Counted from the first letter of the stretch, positions 33,426-45,359 are shown. The stretch: DNA of 64,000 bases from Bubalus kerabau (GCF_029407905.1 NC_073639.1:45091501-45155500); one strand, 5' to 3'. A program made the numbers and translations. The notes: generated from the sequence alone by a model not told the origin.

Positions 33426-34591
33426 TTTACTTAATGCAGATATCATGAGCTTATTTTAAGGATGGGTCTCTGCATAGCTACTCTTTTAAAAAGTCCCTTA
33501 TGAGGTCTCTATGCTGCATTCGGTGCCGGGTATTTGGGAAAAATTTCTTCTAAACAGCTTTTTTTTTTTTTTTTTTTAACTTACGGTTGAATGGGGACAA
33601 AATGGTACATAAAATGTCAAAACTCTTAAAATTACTGCTTTCTTCTTCAGGGCCAAAACCTCAGAGAATCATTGCAAAACTTCCTCTAGAATCCCAGGGC
33701 TCTTGGTGGAGTTGATTCACTGAGCATCCAGAACAAGGGATGAAATTCTTCCTCAAAAGGTCCTGTGGGAACCACAGTTGGGCAAGTTGGGACTCAAACT
33801 GAAGTCTGTTCTCACCCGTTTTTCTGAGACTCAAAAAAGAAAAGTCCAGCTTAGATACTAAAGAAAAAGCAAAACCCAAACTCCTTTGCTTCCTCATGCG
33901 TTATAAATCAAAATTCTCATTTAAGGAAGAAATTTAATAGAGTATTTTGCCCAAACACCTACTTAGAGAATTAAAGTACTATCAATATTTTGGTTTAATC
34001 TCTGATCATGTAATAGAGGCCTCAAGAGGCTAAATAAATGTTTCCAAATTACATATTTGGAATGGCTAAATATATATCTAGCCAAGCCTTCTCATTCTTG
34101 AGGATGATTTAGAGTTTAAACAGCTGTTTTTTTAGGTTTTGACAGCTATATAACAGAGTTTTCTAGGATGGTAGCCATTTCCTTCTGTCATTCTCAACCT
34201 CAGGCTGAAAGGGGAAAGTTTTTTTTTTTTTTCCTTTGTTCTTTTTCCTTTTCTAAAACAGAAAAGTTGATTCGGAAGGATCAGTTGTTTTAGGGAGGAT
34301 CTCATTTGTCCCTCTCCAGTCATCCTTGCTGTACAAGGTCCATCATCTTTCCATAGCAAACACCAAATTCCTCCTTCTATATTTTTGGTATGAGCTAGAC
34401 TAGTTAAAAATTAAAGATGAGGTTCATGATAATATCCAGATGTCTTTGTTACTCCCAAATTCAATAGCTTTTTCGTATGAAGCATATTTAAGTGATTTGA
34501 TACATTATGATTTTTTAATTGTCAACACCCAGCACCTCTTCAGCAGATTGGCCTTTCTATTGTGTGAGAGCAGGTCCAGTTAGATCTGAGT
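33426..34591. other. Intergenic sequence, no feature identified
   Basis: Poly(T) tracts lie near 33,560-33,578 and 34,220-34,231. No gene or repeat was supported. Confidence 0.5.
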
Positions 34592-34602
34592 AAAGATGTC
34601 TT

Positions 34603-34868
34603 CGGAGAAGGCAATGGCACCCCACTCCAGTACTCTTGCCTGGAAAATCCCATGGACGGAGGAGCCTGGTAGGCTGCAGTCCATGAAGTTGCTAAGAGTT
34701 GGACATGACTGAGCGACTTCACTTTCAGTTTTCACTTTCATGCATTGGAGAAGGATTAACCCACTCCAGTGTTCTTGCCTGGAGAATCCCAGGGATGGGG
34801 GAGCCTGGGGGGCTGCCGTCTATGGGGTCGCACAGAGTCGGACACCACTGAAGCAACTTAGCAGCAGC
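34603..34868 (+). mobile_element. Bov-A2 SINE with perfect target duplication
   Basis: It runs from CGGAGAAGGCAATGGCACCC to TTAGCAGCAGC. The target-site duplication AAAGATGTCTT is exact (34,592-34,602 and 34,869-34,879). Confidence 0.97.
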
Positions 34869-34879
34869 AAAGATGTCTT

Positions 34880-35367
34880 AGACCACTGAACCAAAGGATA
34901 CTACTCACCTAGATATAAACAGAAGAATTCAGTCATGTCACTCTTTTATTCAATTAATCTAGGACATGGTTTTCATGGTGATTAAATAAAAGTGGAAATA
35001 AATACTGAAAAAACTTAATGCATTAATATTCCTAAATTTTATTTTACCTCTAAATGTATCTGTTAAGACAAATTGGTCTTGACTTGCATTAAAATAAATA
35101 TTTTAAAGATTGTAATAAAGAGTATATTGAAGATGAAGATCAAAAATTTATCCAAATTTCCATCTCTAATAATAGATACGTCTTTGACCAAGTGTATTTT
35201 TTCAATTTTTAAAAAAATCTCTTTTTCTTCTTTTTGAGGAGAGGAATTCTTTAATCCCTGGATTAATAAAAAAGGTCAACTTAAACCAAAACCAAACCTG
35301 AAAACTATTGAATTGATATATCAACACTTTTAGAAAACTTCATAATTTTTGTTAAAAGTTGTTTTAT
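34880..35367. other. AT-rich intergenic sequence, no feature identified
   Basis: No gene or repeat was supported. Confidence 0.5.
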
Positions 35368-35849
35368 AACAGAGAAGAACAAGGCTGACTCCATATTGAA
35401 TCTATTCCTTTACTTCTAACTCGTGCTCTGATGCCTGTGTTTAGTCCTGCTGGCTCTGCATCTTTGTGAAAGAATGTTGCTTATAGTCTGAAATACACAG
35501 CATAGCTCATTCTCAAGACTCTGTCTCCCAAATTTGACCTTTAAAAGGATACATATTCCCATTCATACAGAGATAACAAGCTGCAGAGCAGGGAATAACA
35601 TTTGCCTTGTTGGAGTTTTACAGGAACAGGTGACCTAAACTATGTGGATGGTTGCAAGAACAAAGGATACTTGATGCCAAGAAGTGTAATAGCCAGTCAC
35701 ACTGCCTATTCCTTGTTAATATAAAAGAAGTCTGATTTCTAAGTCAGGTAAGATGATTTTTTGGGACATGAGCCTGCTGTCTTCCCAGTCTTCTGGCTCC
35801 CTGAACGAGTCACTGTTCCTTGCCTGACAATTCATCTATGTATTGGCCT
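35368..35849 (+). mobile_element. Probable endogenous retrovirus LTR
   Basis: From AACAAGGCTGACTCCATATTG to CAATTCATCTATGTATTGGCC the sequence matches the style of a ruminant LTR I recall. A TATAAAA box lies at 35,720-35,726, with a CTGCTGTCTTCCCAG block downstream. No internal retroviral genes flank it. The boundaries and family are not certain. Confidence 0.55.
35720..35726 (+). promoter_or_regulatory. Putative LTR TATA box
   Basis: TATAAAA within the probable LTR, in the plus orientation inferred for the element. There is no evidence that it is active. Confidence 0.4.
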
Positions 35850-35864
35850 GTCCTAAGGCAATGG

Positions 35865-36835
35865 CAGCAACAGTTAGAACTGGACATGGAACAGCAGACT
35901 GGTTCCAAATAGGAAAAGGAGTATGTCAAGGCTGTATATTGTCACCCTGCTTATTTAACTTCTATGCAGAGTACATCATGAGAAATGCTGGACTGGAAAA
36001 AACACAAGCTGGAATCAAGATTGCTGGGAGAAATATCAATCACCTCAGATATGCAGATGACACCACCCTTATGGCAGAAAGTGAAGAGGAAATAAAAAGC
36101 CTCTTGGTGAAAGTGAAAGTGGAGAGTGAAAAAGTTGGCTTAAAGCTCAACATTCAGAAAACGAAGATCATGGCATCCGGTCCCATCACTTCATGGGAAA
36201 TAGATGGGGAAACAGTGGAAACAGTGTCAGACTTTATTTTTTCTGGGCTCGAAAATCACTGCAGATGGTGACTGCAGCCATGAAATTAAAAGACGCTTGC
36301 TCCTTGGAAGGAAAGTTATGACCAACCTAGACAGCATATTCAAAAGCAGAGACATTACTTTGACAACAAAGGTTCATCTAGTCAAGGCTATGGTTTTTCC
36401 TGTGGTCATGTATGGATATGAGAGTTGGACTGTGAAGAAGGCTGAGCGCCAAAGAATTGATGCTTTTGAACTGTGGTGTTGGAGAAGACTCTTGAGAGTC
36501 CTTTGGACTGCAAGGAGATCCAACCAGTCCATTCTGAAGGAGATCAGCCCTGGGATTTCTTTGAAGGGAATGATGCTGAAGCTGAAACTTCAGTACTTTG
36601 GCCACCTCATGCGAAGAGTTGACTCATTGGAAAAGACTCTGATGCTGGGAGGGATTGGGGGCAGGAGGAGAAGGGGGCGACAGAGGATGAGATGGCTGGA
36701 TGGCATCACTGACTTGGTGGACGTGAGTCTGAGTGAACTCCGGGAGTTGGTGATGGACAAGGAGGCCTGGCATGCTGCGATTCATGGGGTCGCAAAGAGT
36801 TGGACACGACTGAGTGACTGAACTGAACTGAACTG
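35865..36835 (+). mobile_element. BovB LINE (copy 4) with target duplication
   Basis: A 5'-truncated copy starting at CAGCAACAGTTAGAACTGG and ending in ACTGA repeats. Exact flanks AAGGCAATGG (35,855-35,864 and 36,836-36,845) form the target-site duplication. That word is also the start of Bov-A2, so the insertion sits at the 5' edge of the neighbouring Bov-A2. Confidence 0.93.
35872..36821 (+). pseudogene. BovB reverse transcriptase, C-terminal part, broken (copy 4)
   Basis: The coding remnant starts at TVRTGHGTADWFQIGKGV, within the palm domain. It passes QGCILSPCLFNFYAEYIMRN and the intact catalytic LRYADDTTLM. It then shifts frame at a six-T run (36,237-36,242) where other copies have five T. 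In the new frame it continues through SRDITLTTKVHLVKAMVFPV and GGRRRRGRQRMRWLDGI to a TGA at 36,819-36,821. The first half of the polymerase and the endonuclease are missing through 5' truncation. Confidence 0.93.
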
Positions 36836-37105
36836 AAGGCAATGGGAACCCACTCCAGTACTCTTGCCTGGAAAATCCCATGGAAGGAGGAGCCTGGTGG
36901 GCTGCAGTCCATAGGGTCGCGAAGAGTTGGACATGACTGAGCAACTTCACTTTCACTTTTCACTTTCATACATTGGAGAAGGAAATGGCAACCCACTCCA
37001 GTGTTCTTGTCTGGAGAAGCCCAGGGACGGGGGAGCCTGGTGGGCTGCCGTCTATGGGGTCGCACAGAGTTGGACACAACTGAAGCGACTTAGCAGCAGC
37101 AGCAG
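36836..37105 (+). mobile_element. Bov-A2 SINE abutting BovB
   Basis: A dimeric Bov-A2 that lacks its first GGAG bases and starts at AAGGCAATGG. It ends in TTAGCAGCAGCAGCAG. The BovB on its left shares this first word as its duplication. Confidence 0.95.
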
Positions 37106-37117
37106 TCCTATGGCAAG

Positions 37118-37313
37118 TGGGCTTCCCTGGTGACTCAGATGGTAAAGAATATGCCTGCAGTGCAGGAGACCTGGGTTTGATCCCTGGGTTGGGAAGATCC
37201 CCTGGAGAAGGGAATGGCTATCCACTCCAGTATTCTGGCTTGGAGAATTCCATGGTATAGTCCATGGGGTCTCAAAGAGTTGAACACAACTGAATGACTT
37301 TCACTTTCACTTT
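37118..37313 (+). mobile_element. Bov-tA SINE
   Basis: It runs from GGGCTTCCCTGGTGACTCAG to ACTTTCACTTTCACTTT. The flanks CCTATGGCAAG (37,107-37,117) and CCTGTGGCAAG (37,314-37,324) differ at one base. Confidence 0.95.
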
Positions 37314-37324
37314 CCTGTGGCAAG

Positions 37325-38225
37325 CAGTATGAACTTGAACTTGGTAGCAATTCTAAGTAGAAAAATTTATTTTGTGTGTGTGTCATTAATTTTAATAAAG
37401 TTATTTTTAGGCACTGTGTATTAATATATATTCAGGAAAATTTTAAAAATATAAAAATAATGATTCTGAAAAAGAGTAATTTAACAAAAAATTAAAGCAT
37501 ACAAAATCTCACATAAAACTTTTTATTACTGGATAGAGGTAAAAGTGATAAAACTTACTTACTTTGTTGATACTGTCAAGAAGAAGATCTGGTTTCTTTC
37601 ATTTCAAAGAAAAAAAGGCACAACAATGGTTGACAGTAATATTGTAAAGAGAGAAGCCTCAAATTCAGGTGTTGAGCATCTCTATTGAAATATCTTTTTT
37701 GTGTGCTGAATTATATAAATGATTGCCTACGTTGTGTGCATTTTCTATCTGAAAGCATTTAATAAGTATAATTTTAGAGGCAATAACTTCTGTTTCTTTC
37801 CACTGCAATTCAGATGAATAATGGATGATTACCTGTTGTTCTCTGTAGTGAAACTGTTTCTTAAAATTAAAGATACCTGTTTTAAAATCTGAGATTAGAG
37901 AATAAGAAGTTAAACTTATCACTTAATTTACTTCCTGGATTCCAGTTAAAGAGTATCATCAATACAATTTATTAATATAGCACTATTCTTCAATTGCCCT
38001 GATAGTCTGTGGATTTCAGCTACTTAAGAGGATTCTTTTGATTAATTTCCTGTAGGATCTCATAAGACAGTAAATAAAACTCACCCATAGGAATTCTAAG
38101 GATTAATGTGGAAAACAAACAGAGTCTTCACTAAATAAACTATAGAAAACAATTTTTTTATCTAAAAAATGTTTAGACCTTCCTTTTGAAATGATCTTGT
38201 TTGAGGAACATTAAAAAAACATTAA
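37325..38225. other. AT-rich intergenic sequence, no feature identified
   Basis: No gene or repeat was supported. Confidence 0.5.
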
Positions 38226-38643
38226 AGAGACATGTGTACCCCAATGTTCATCGCAGCACTGTTTATAATAGCCAGGACATGGAAGCAACCTAGATGTCCA
38301 TCAGCAGACGAATGGATAAGAAAGCTGTGGTACATATACACAATGGAGTATTACTCAGCCATTAAAAAGAATACATTTGAATCAGTTCTAATGAGGTGGA
38401 TGACACTGGAGCCTATTATACAGAGTGAAGTAAGCCAGAAAGAAAAACACCAATACAGTATACTAACGCATATATATGGAATTTAGAAAGATGGTAACAA
38501 TAACCCTGTGTGCAAGACAGCAAAAGAGACACTGATGTATAGAACAGTCTTTTGGACTCTGTGGGAGAGGGAGAGGGTGGGATGATTTGGGAGAATGGCA
38601 TTGAAATACGTATAATATCACATATGGAAAAAAAATAAAAGTA
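38226..38643 (+). mobile_element. Young-type L1 (L1-BT) 3' end
   Basis: The plus strand encodes the ORF2 C-terminus (FIAALFIIARTWKQPRCPSA, then YTMEYYSAIKKN, ending in THIYGI and a stop at about 38,486). A short 3' UTR follows, ending in AAAAAAAATAAAA near 38,643. Compared with the copy at 60 kb, the distal 3' UTR is missing, as if the transcript was cleaved early. It is 5'-truncated. Confidence 0.9.
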
Positions 38644-40245
38644 TAGTATGAATATTGAAAAAAAATATTACAGAACAACAACAACAACAAAAAACATGAA
38701 AATATTCTTTGGGTTCTTCAAATTCAATCTCTGGTATGTTGAAATCAGTTTCTATTGTATCTAAAAAAATTAAAGATAAATGTTACCACATTTTTCATAT
38801 AGATGAATTAATGTTGACTTTCTTAAGCTAAGCAGATTTCTTATGGAGAAGTTAACATTTACTATATACATGTATACATGGAAATTAGTGGACATAAGGA
38901 TCTCACAGAATTCAATCCTGTTAACTTTAATATCTAATATATTTTGATGGAAGATGAATCAGAGTTCATGGGTTGTTGCTGACACCAGAGTTATATTCTC
39001 GGTAACACCAGAGTTATAACACCAGAGTTATATTAAATTCTTGAGTGTTTCATGCCTTTTGCAGGGAGGGAGTGACATATCTCAGAGAAGAAAACAGCTC
39101 AAAGCACATCAATTTCTAGAATTTTAGATCAGTGGTGCTTTTCAATTACTTTATATGTGTACATATCAGAAAGGGTATTTCCATAGACGCTGCATAACAA
39201 GCAACCACCAAATCTCAAAGACCTAAAAATCAGGGTTTAGTTTTATGTTCATTACATATATGCCTTGGGCTCTGTGCCACATCATCTTCACTAAGGAATG
39301 TGGGTATCAGAGAGTCTACCATTTAGGGAAGAGTGATTTTTCAAGCTTTCCACCTGCAAAAGATACATAATCTTTCACTCTTATATTATTGGCTGACACA
39401 ATTATTCCAACTTCAAAGGTCAATTAAGCACAATTTTACTACATGACTGAAAGAAGAGAGCAGAAATAGTAATAAAAATATTATTGAGCAATACTGATGA
39501 TGTCTGCCTGGAATATTGGTGTCAAATATTTTGAATGTATATTCTCCATCCTGTTTAAAAAGAAACATTCTCCTTCTTATGAGGAAAAACAACTTCCATA
39601 AAAAAAGCCCTAGCCTTCTGAGACAAGGAAACATATAGGACACAAAGATAGGAAATGTTTGTTTTTATTTTTCCTGGAAGCATTTGACTCCTCACATATT
39701 ACAAGAGTTAGACTGGTGGCAATTTGGATTAGGATTCTAGGTTAAGTCCCAAGGTGCCAGAAAGACTGGAGAGCTCTCTCTCTTTAGCTATTTACATTCC
39801 AAAACCTATGAAGTCCAGAACTTGGCAACATCTCTAGGTCATGAAAGCAGGAGACATTCAGTGTTTATCTGACCTTCGAAAGATGTATTTACATTTCAAA
39901 ATTTCAGGGTAAGAATCCAGAATCCTTGCCATCACTTCTCAAAGGAGTAGAAGTTATATATTTTTTCTCCTTCTTTCAAAAAGGGAGACAGATAGCTGTC
40001 TCCACTGGATATAAACAGGGAAAATGCACTGTTCTCCATTCCTTTTCAGATACAGACTGAAACTTGCATAGGTAGGACATTTTAACAATACCTGGCTTTC
40101 CTTGGTGTCACCTCATGATGACACCTCAAGGTATAAGGGACCACAGTGTCATTATTTGATCTTTAAGTGAAAAATAACAGTCTGGCCTTGGTACCTTTTC
40201 CCCATTTGCTCATTAGTAAAGATCAATATTAAAAATCTAACACTT
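38644..40245. other. Intergenic sequence, mostly unassigned
   Basis: About 39,175-39,300 (GCTGCATAACAAGCAACCACC and onward) resembles the end of an old MaLR or hAT repeat, but too weakly to name. No gene is supported. Confidence 0.4.
38982..39032. repeat. Three copies of a 14-base unit
   Basis: ACACCAGAGTTATA occurs at 38,982-38,995, 39,005-39,018 and 39,019-39,032. The last two are directly adjacent. Confidence 0.9.
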
Positions 40246-40790
40246 CTCAGGAATAGAGACACAGACAAGAGAATGGACATGTGGACCCAGCGGGGGGAAG
40301 AGAAGGTGGGATGAATGGAGAGAATAGCATTGACATATATACCCTAGCAAGTGTAAAATAGCTAGCTAGTGGGAAGCTGTTATATAGCACAAATTGCTTA
40401 GCTTGGTGCACTGTGATGACCCAGAGAGGTGGGTGGGATGCTCAAGAGGGAGGGCATGTGTTATATGTATAGGTATAGCTAATTCTCAGGTGACTCAGTG
40501 GTAAAGATGAGTAATGCGGAGATGCCTGCCAATAAGGGAGATGCAGGAGACACAGGTTCCATCTCTGACTCTGGTAGATCCCTAGAGGAGGCAACGGCCT
40601 ATTCCACTATTCTTGCTTGGGAAATTCCATGGACAGAGGAGCCTGGCAGGCTACAGCCCATGAGGTTGCAATGAGTCAGACATGACTCAGCAACAACTCA
40701 TGCATACATAGCTCGTTTACTTCACTGTACAGAAGAAACTAACATGACACTGTAAATCATTTATACTCTAACAAAAAATAATCTAGCATT
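40246..40790 (+). mobile_element. L1 3' UTR, split by a SINE
   Basis: AAGAGAATGGACATGTGGACC, GTGATGACCCAGAGAGGTGG and, after the SINE, TTTACTTCACTGTACAGAAG and AACATGACACTGTAAATC are in ruminant L1 3' UTR order. It is 5'-truncated. Confidence 0.8.
40481..40707 (+). mobile_element. Bov-tA SINE, diverged
   Basis: CTCAGGTGACTCAGTGGTAAAG through GACATGACTCAGCAACAAC, with an insertion in the tRNA-like part. Short ATAGCT flanks (40,475 and 40,708) may be the target-site duplication. Confidence 0.88.
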
Positions 40791-41487
40791 TCTCAGGGAA
40801 ACCAGCCAGATCCAGACACTGCATCAAGCTCAGGCCTCTGGTGATGTGCTTTGTCTCCACTTCATGGGGTGATGCCGGGGGTGTGTCTGTGAAGTCCTAG
40901 ATGTGTGGCATCTCTAAATGCAAAGATATATGAAAATAAAAGCTATTTGCATTGCATCTATCCAATATACAATAACTGGTCAGGTCTAAGAAACCACAGT
41001 AAACACTCCTGGTGGGAAAGGAGAAGAAAGGAAGTCACACAGCCAACCTGTCCACATGGTGATGACATCTTGTAGTACAGTATATCAAGAGCCCACCACC
41101 ATCCTGCCCCATCACACTCATGTTTTGGGTCTGAATGTTAAATGCTTGCTATACTTAGTACCATTCAGTGCCTATTCTCTGGCAGGGTGTTATCTGTAGA
41201 ACAGACTTCTACCCTTTGTACTCAAAGCCTTCTAAGTCCTTGGCTGGATACAATTAACAGTTAATTGAAAATATGTAAAGCTCAGTCAGGAAATACTTAC
41301 TGAAACTAACCCTGAGCAAAGATTCACAGCTGGGATCAGATACACATGAAATTCCCTGTCTTCTCCAAAATGCCTAATTTTTCACTGTTTGAATCTCTCA
41401 AACTGTATTATACTGTCTGAAATTTACTTTTTATATCGTTGGTAACATTTTTAGTATTAGTAATAAAAATACAATTATTCTTCTGTC
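40791..41487. other. Intergenic sequence, no feature identified
   Basis: No gene or repeat was supported. Confidence 0.5.
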
Positions 41488-41989
41488 TCAGATCAGATCA
41501 GTTGCTCAGTCGTGTCTGACTCTTTGTGACCCCATGAATCACAGCACGCCAGGCCTCCCTGTCCATCATCAACTCCTGGAGTTCACTCAGACTCACGTCC
41601 ATCGAGTCAGTGATGCCATCCAGCCATCTCATCCTCTGTCGTCCCCTTCTCCTCCTGCCCCCAATCCCTCCCAGCATCAGTCTTTTCCAATGAGTCAACT
41701 CTTCGCATGAGGTGGCCAAAGTACTGGAGTTTCAGCTGTAGCATCATTCCTTCCAAAGAAATCCCAGGGCTGATCTCCTTCAGAATGGACTGGTTGGATC
41801 TCCTTGCAGTCCAAGGGACTCTCAAGAGTCTTCAACACCACAGTTCAAAAGCATCAATTCTTCGGCGCTCAGCCTTTTTCACAGTCCAACTCTCACATCC
41901 ACACATAACTACAGGAAAAACCATTGCCTTGACTAGACGAACCTTTGTTGTCAAAGTAATGTCTCTGCTTTTGAATATGCTCTCTAGGT
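41488..41989 (-). mobile_element. BovB LINE 3' fragment with TCTGA-type tail
   Basis: The tail reads TCAGATCAGATCAGTTGC (TCTGA-type on the sense strand), followed by the BovB 3' coding end with GGRRRRGRQRMRWLDGI. Two small deletions shift the frame. It is truncated near 41,989. Confidence 0.95.
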
Positions 41990-42624
41990 GAACATACATA
42001 CATAGTGCCAATCTGAAAAATGAAACACATTTTGAATATGCTCTTAAGGCATTACATGACAAATGAGGCTGAGACAGATCAAACATGCAGTGAAGTTGAA
42101 CAGAAATACAACTCTTGGAAACCAATTTGGAAAATTTCAGTCAAGTTTTATTCTGATGGAAAATTCCAAATTAAGGAATAGTGCATGCCACCTTAAATTT
42201 TCTTTTTAATGAAGCACTTAATGTATTTATATGTGTAGTGGGTATATATATTGAGCAGGATCTCATACTTTCACAATATGTATTCATAAAAGGATATAAT
42301 AATGTGTCTTGGTTTGATACAGCATTGCTTAAACAAACTTTGTTGGCCCTCAGATGAAATGCTTACTGATAAGACAACAAATGTTGTTTAAAATTAACCT
42401 CAAATAAAAATAGAAAGTGTGAACACAGAAGTCAAGTGGAATTTATTCCTCCCTCCATCTCTCTCTTATCTATTTCTCCTTAACCTTTCTTTTCTTCTCT
42501 CCATTTGTTTATGGAACAGACCATTTTTATTCTAATGTACTCAATAAATATTCATTAAATACTTGCTATGTACTAATCCTATAATATTCTAAAGTTTGGG
42601 AAAATATTTTATACTTATTGAAAT
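41990..42624. other. Intergenic sequence, no feature identified
   Basis: TACTCAATAAATATTCATTAAATAC near 42,538 may be an L2 or MIR tail, but the support is thin. No gene is seen. Confidence 0.4.
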
Positions 42625-43117
42625 AAAAAAAATTTAAAGTTTGTAGTACATTCATGGGATTCAAAAATCCAAATGATATACCAAAGGTATACATGTAGGT
42701 ATTCATCACTCCTGCCCTGACTGTCCTGCATTGAACAACTTGCTCAACTGAACTCCTTTAGGAAACATGTTTTATATGCTCTTGTGTAACTTTCTAGTGT
42801 CTCTCTATGTAAATATAGGCAAATGTAAATATATTTCATTATGTCCCTAAATAAAGTATATAACAGTGTCATGTATCTTTATTATGATTTTGGTTTTTTC
42901 CTTTCACTTATCTATGTATCTTGGAGAATTTTCCATATTAGGGTATTAAAAATCTTTAACTAAAAAAATCTTCACATGTGTAATTATCCTATGGTGTATT
43001 TAATCTGTTCCCTTTAAATAGGTAGGCCTAGTTGTCACTGGATTATTTGCTAACAGAAAAGTACCGCTAGAAAATAATTTCCTATGTAAAAATCATTTCA
43101 GGTTTTTCTGCAGGATA

Positions 43118-43893
43118 CATTCTGCAGGGTATATACACCATTGTTATGGCAGAAAGTTAAGAGGAACTAAAGAGCCTCTTAATGAAGGTGAAAAGGAGAG
43201 TGAAAAACCTGGCTTAAAACTCAACATTTGAAAAACTAGGATCATGACGTCTGGTCACTTTACTTCATGGCAAATAGATAGGGAAAAAATGGAAAGAGTG
43301 ACAGACTTTTTATTTTCTTGGGCTCCAAAATCACTACATGTGGTGACTGCAGCCATGAAAATAAAAGATGCTTGCACCTTGGAAGAAAAGCTTGACACAC
43401 CTAGACAGCATATTGAAAAGCAGACACATTACTTTGACAGCAAATGTTCATATAGTCAAAGCTATGGTTTTTCCAGTAGTCATGTGTGGATGTGAGAGTT
43501 GGACCAGAAAGCAGGCTGAGCACCGAAGAACTGGTGCTTTCGAACTGTGGTGTTGGAGAAGACTCTTGAGAGTCCCCTGGACTGCAAGGAGATCAAACCA
43601 CTCAATCCTAAAGGAAATCAATCTTGAATATTCATTAGAAGGACTGATGCAGAAGCTGAAGCTTCAATACTTTGGCCACCTAATACAAAGAGCTGACTCA
43701 TTAGAAAAGACCCTGATGCCGGGAAAGATTAAAGGCAGAAGGATAAGGGGTTGACAGAGGACGAGATGATTCGATGGCATTACGACTCAATGGACATGAA
43801 TTCAAACAAATTCTGGGAGATGGTGAAGAACAGGGAAGCCTGGCATGCTGCAGTCCATGGGGTCTCAAAGAGTTGGACATGACTGAGTAACTG
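43118..43893 (+). mobile_element. BovB LINE 3' part, strongly diverged
   Basis: It starts at the catalytic-box region (ACACCATTGTTATGGCAGAAAG) and ends at GACTGAGTAACTGAATAAC. The reverse-transcriptase remnant is in at least two frames (for example SRHITLTANVHIVKAMVFPV and ELWCWRRLLRVPWTARRSN). It is visibly more diverged than the other copies, so probably an older insertion. Confidence 0.92.
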
Positions 43894-44254
43894 AATAACA
43901 AAAATGTTCCTATAAAAAAATTGCTGGATAAAGAGTTTTAAATTTTGTTAGGTTTTATTAAATTGCCCTCTCTATAGATTGAAGTATTTTGTACTCCAGG
44001 AATGAATGAAACTTCGATTTTTCATATAACCTCACCAACAGAGTATATTGTCAAACATTTTGAAATTTTACCAATATTATAGGTAAAAAAAATTATAGTA
44101 TTTTAAATGAGATTTCATTTATGATGAATGAGGCACATTTTTATTTCTCAGGAAATATTTTTATTTGATTTTCAAAGAACTTATCATGTCTTTGCTTAGT
44201 TTTCTGATGAGTTTTTGACTTTTTCCTTGATTTCTAAGTATTTGCATATTTGGG

Positions 44255-44382
44255 GGATCACACTCTGCCTCCAACAAAGCTTTGAGTCACATGGGATCTT
44301 AGTTCCCTGACCAGGGATGGAAGACTCATCCCCTACACAGGAAGAGCAGAGTCTTCACCACTGGAGAGCTAGAGAATTCCCC
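44255..44382 (-). mobile_element. CHR-type tRNA-derived SINE
   Basis: CACATGGGATCTTAGTTCCC, TGACCAGGGATGGAAG and GCAGAGTCTTCACCACTGGA are the antisense form of the cetartiodactyl CHR SINE family. Confidence 0.7.
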
Positions 44383-44530
44383 CCAATTTCCTTTTTGCTT
44401 TGCTGCTTATCTTTCTTCAGTTTATGATGACTTTGCAATTAGTTTTTCTTATAGTGGCATTAAAAAAAAATTAAAAAACTCAGATAGTCACTCACTTTAA
44501 AGATTTCTGCATTTTAAGTGACAGATAGGC

Positions 44531-44620
44531 TATCCACTCCAGTATTCCGGCTTGGAGAATTCCATGGACTGTATAGTCCATGGGGTCGGTAAGACTGAGT
44601 GACTTTCACTTTAACTTTCT
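44531..44620 (+). mobile_element. 5'-truncated Bov-tA SINE with target duplication
   Basis: Only the BovB-derived tail is present (TATCCACTCCAGTATTCC to ACTTTCACTTTAACTTTCT). The 8-base flanks AGATAGGC (44,523-44,530 and 44,621-44,628) are exact, so it inserted already truncated. Confidence 0.93.
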
Positions 44621-45359
44621 AGATAGGCCTTCATTCTCCACCCTAATGTATAAAAAAATGCAACCACGTTTATTTTTAATAATTTTATGATTTCATGCTT
44701 TGCAGGTTTTGATTTTTGTTCTATTGATAACTATCTTGGATTTTCCAATTGTAACTATATTATCTGCAGAGTATTGATTTTACTTCATTCTGCTGTAATT
44801 TTACACTTCTGATAAAAACACATTTCTTCCATAATTGCAATGGCTGGTGCCTCTAGCACCTTGTTTATTAGTCATGGAGGTCGTGAGTTTTCTCCTCTTC
44901 CTGCTTCCAGTGTTCTTTCTCACATGGTGCTGGTTTCTGGGCTTGACCTATTTGTGGGCACCTGTGCCCTCATGTGTGTGCTAGTGAATGTTTCACTGAT
45001 TTTCATCTTGGGGAATTTCTCCTTTGTAAATAAAAAGAGTGTAAAATGATCAAATGCCATTTCAGCATTCAGAAAAGGGATCATGTGATATTTTTTCCAC
45101 CTTAGATAGAAAGAGAATTAAATATAATAAAAGGTATTTTTAATATTCAACTATCGTTTTTTTGCTTGGAATAAGTCCTAGGCATATTTGGGAGATTTAT
45201 TTTTGATGGTGGTTATTTTTGATGCATGGTTATTTTAGTGTTCTGCTGTATGGGTTTGCTACAATTTTTTTTTTTTCTGATTTGCTTGACTGTGACTTTT
45301 TTGATTTAATGTCAATATAACTCATGCTTCTTAATTTTTAATGTGCTGTAGAATAGCTT

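Noticed and set aside
44840..45049. 69-codon hydrophobic frame resembling a membrane peptide
   Set aside because: It lies in antisense ancient L1 sequence; hydrophobic composition is expected from T-rich DNA.
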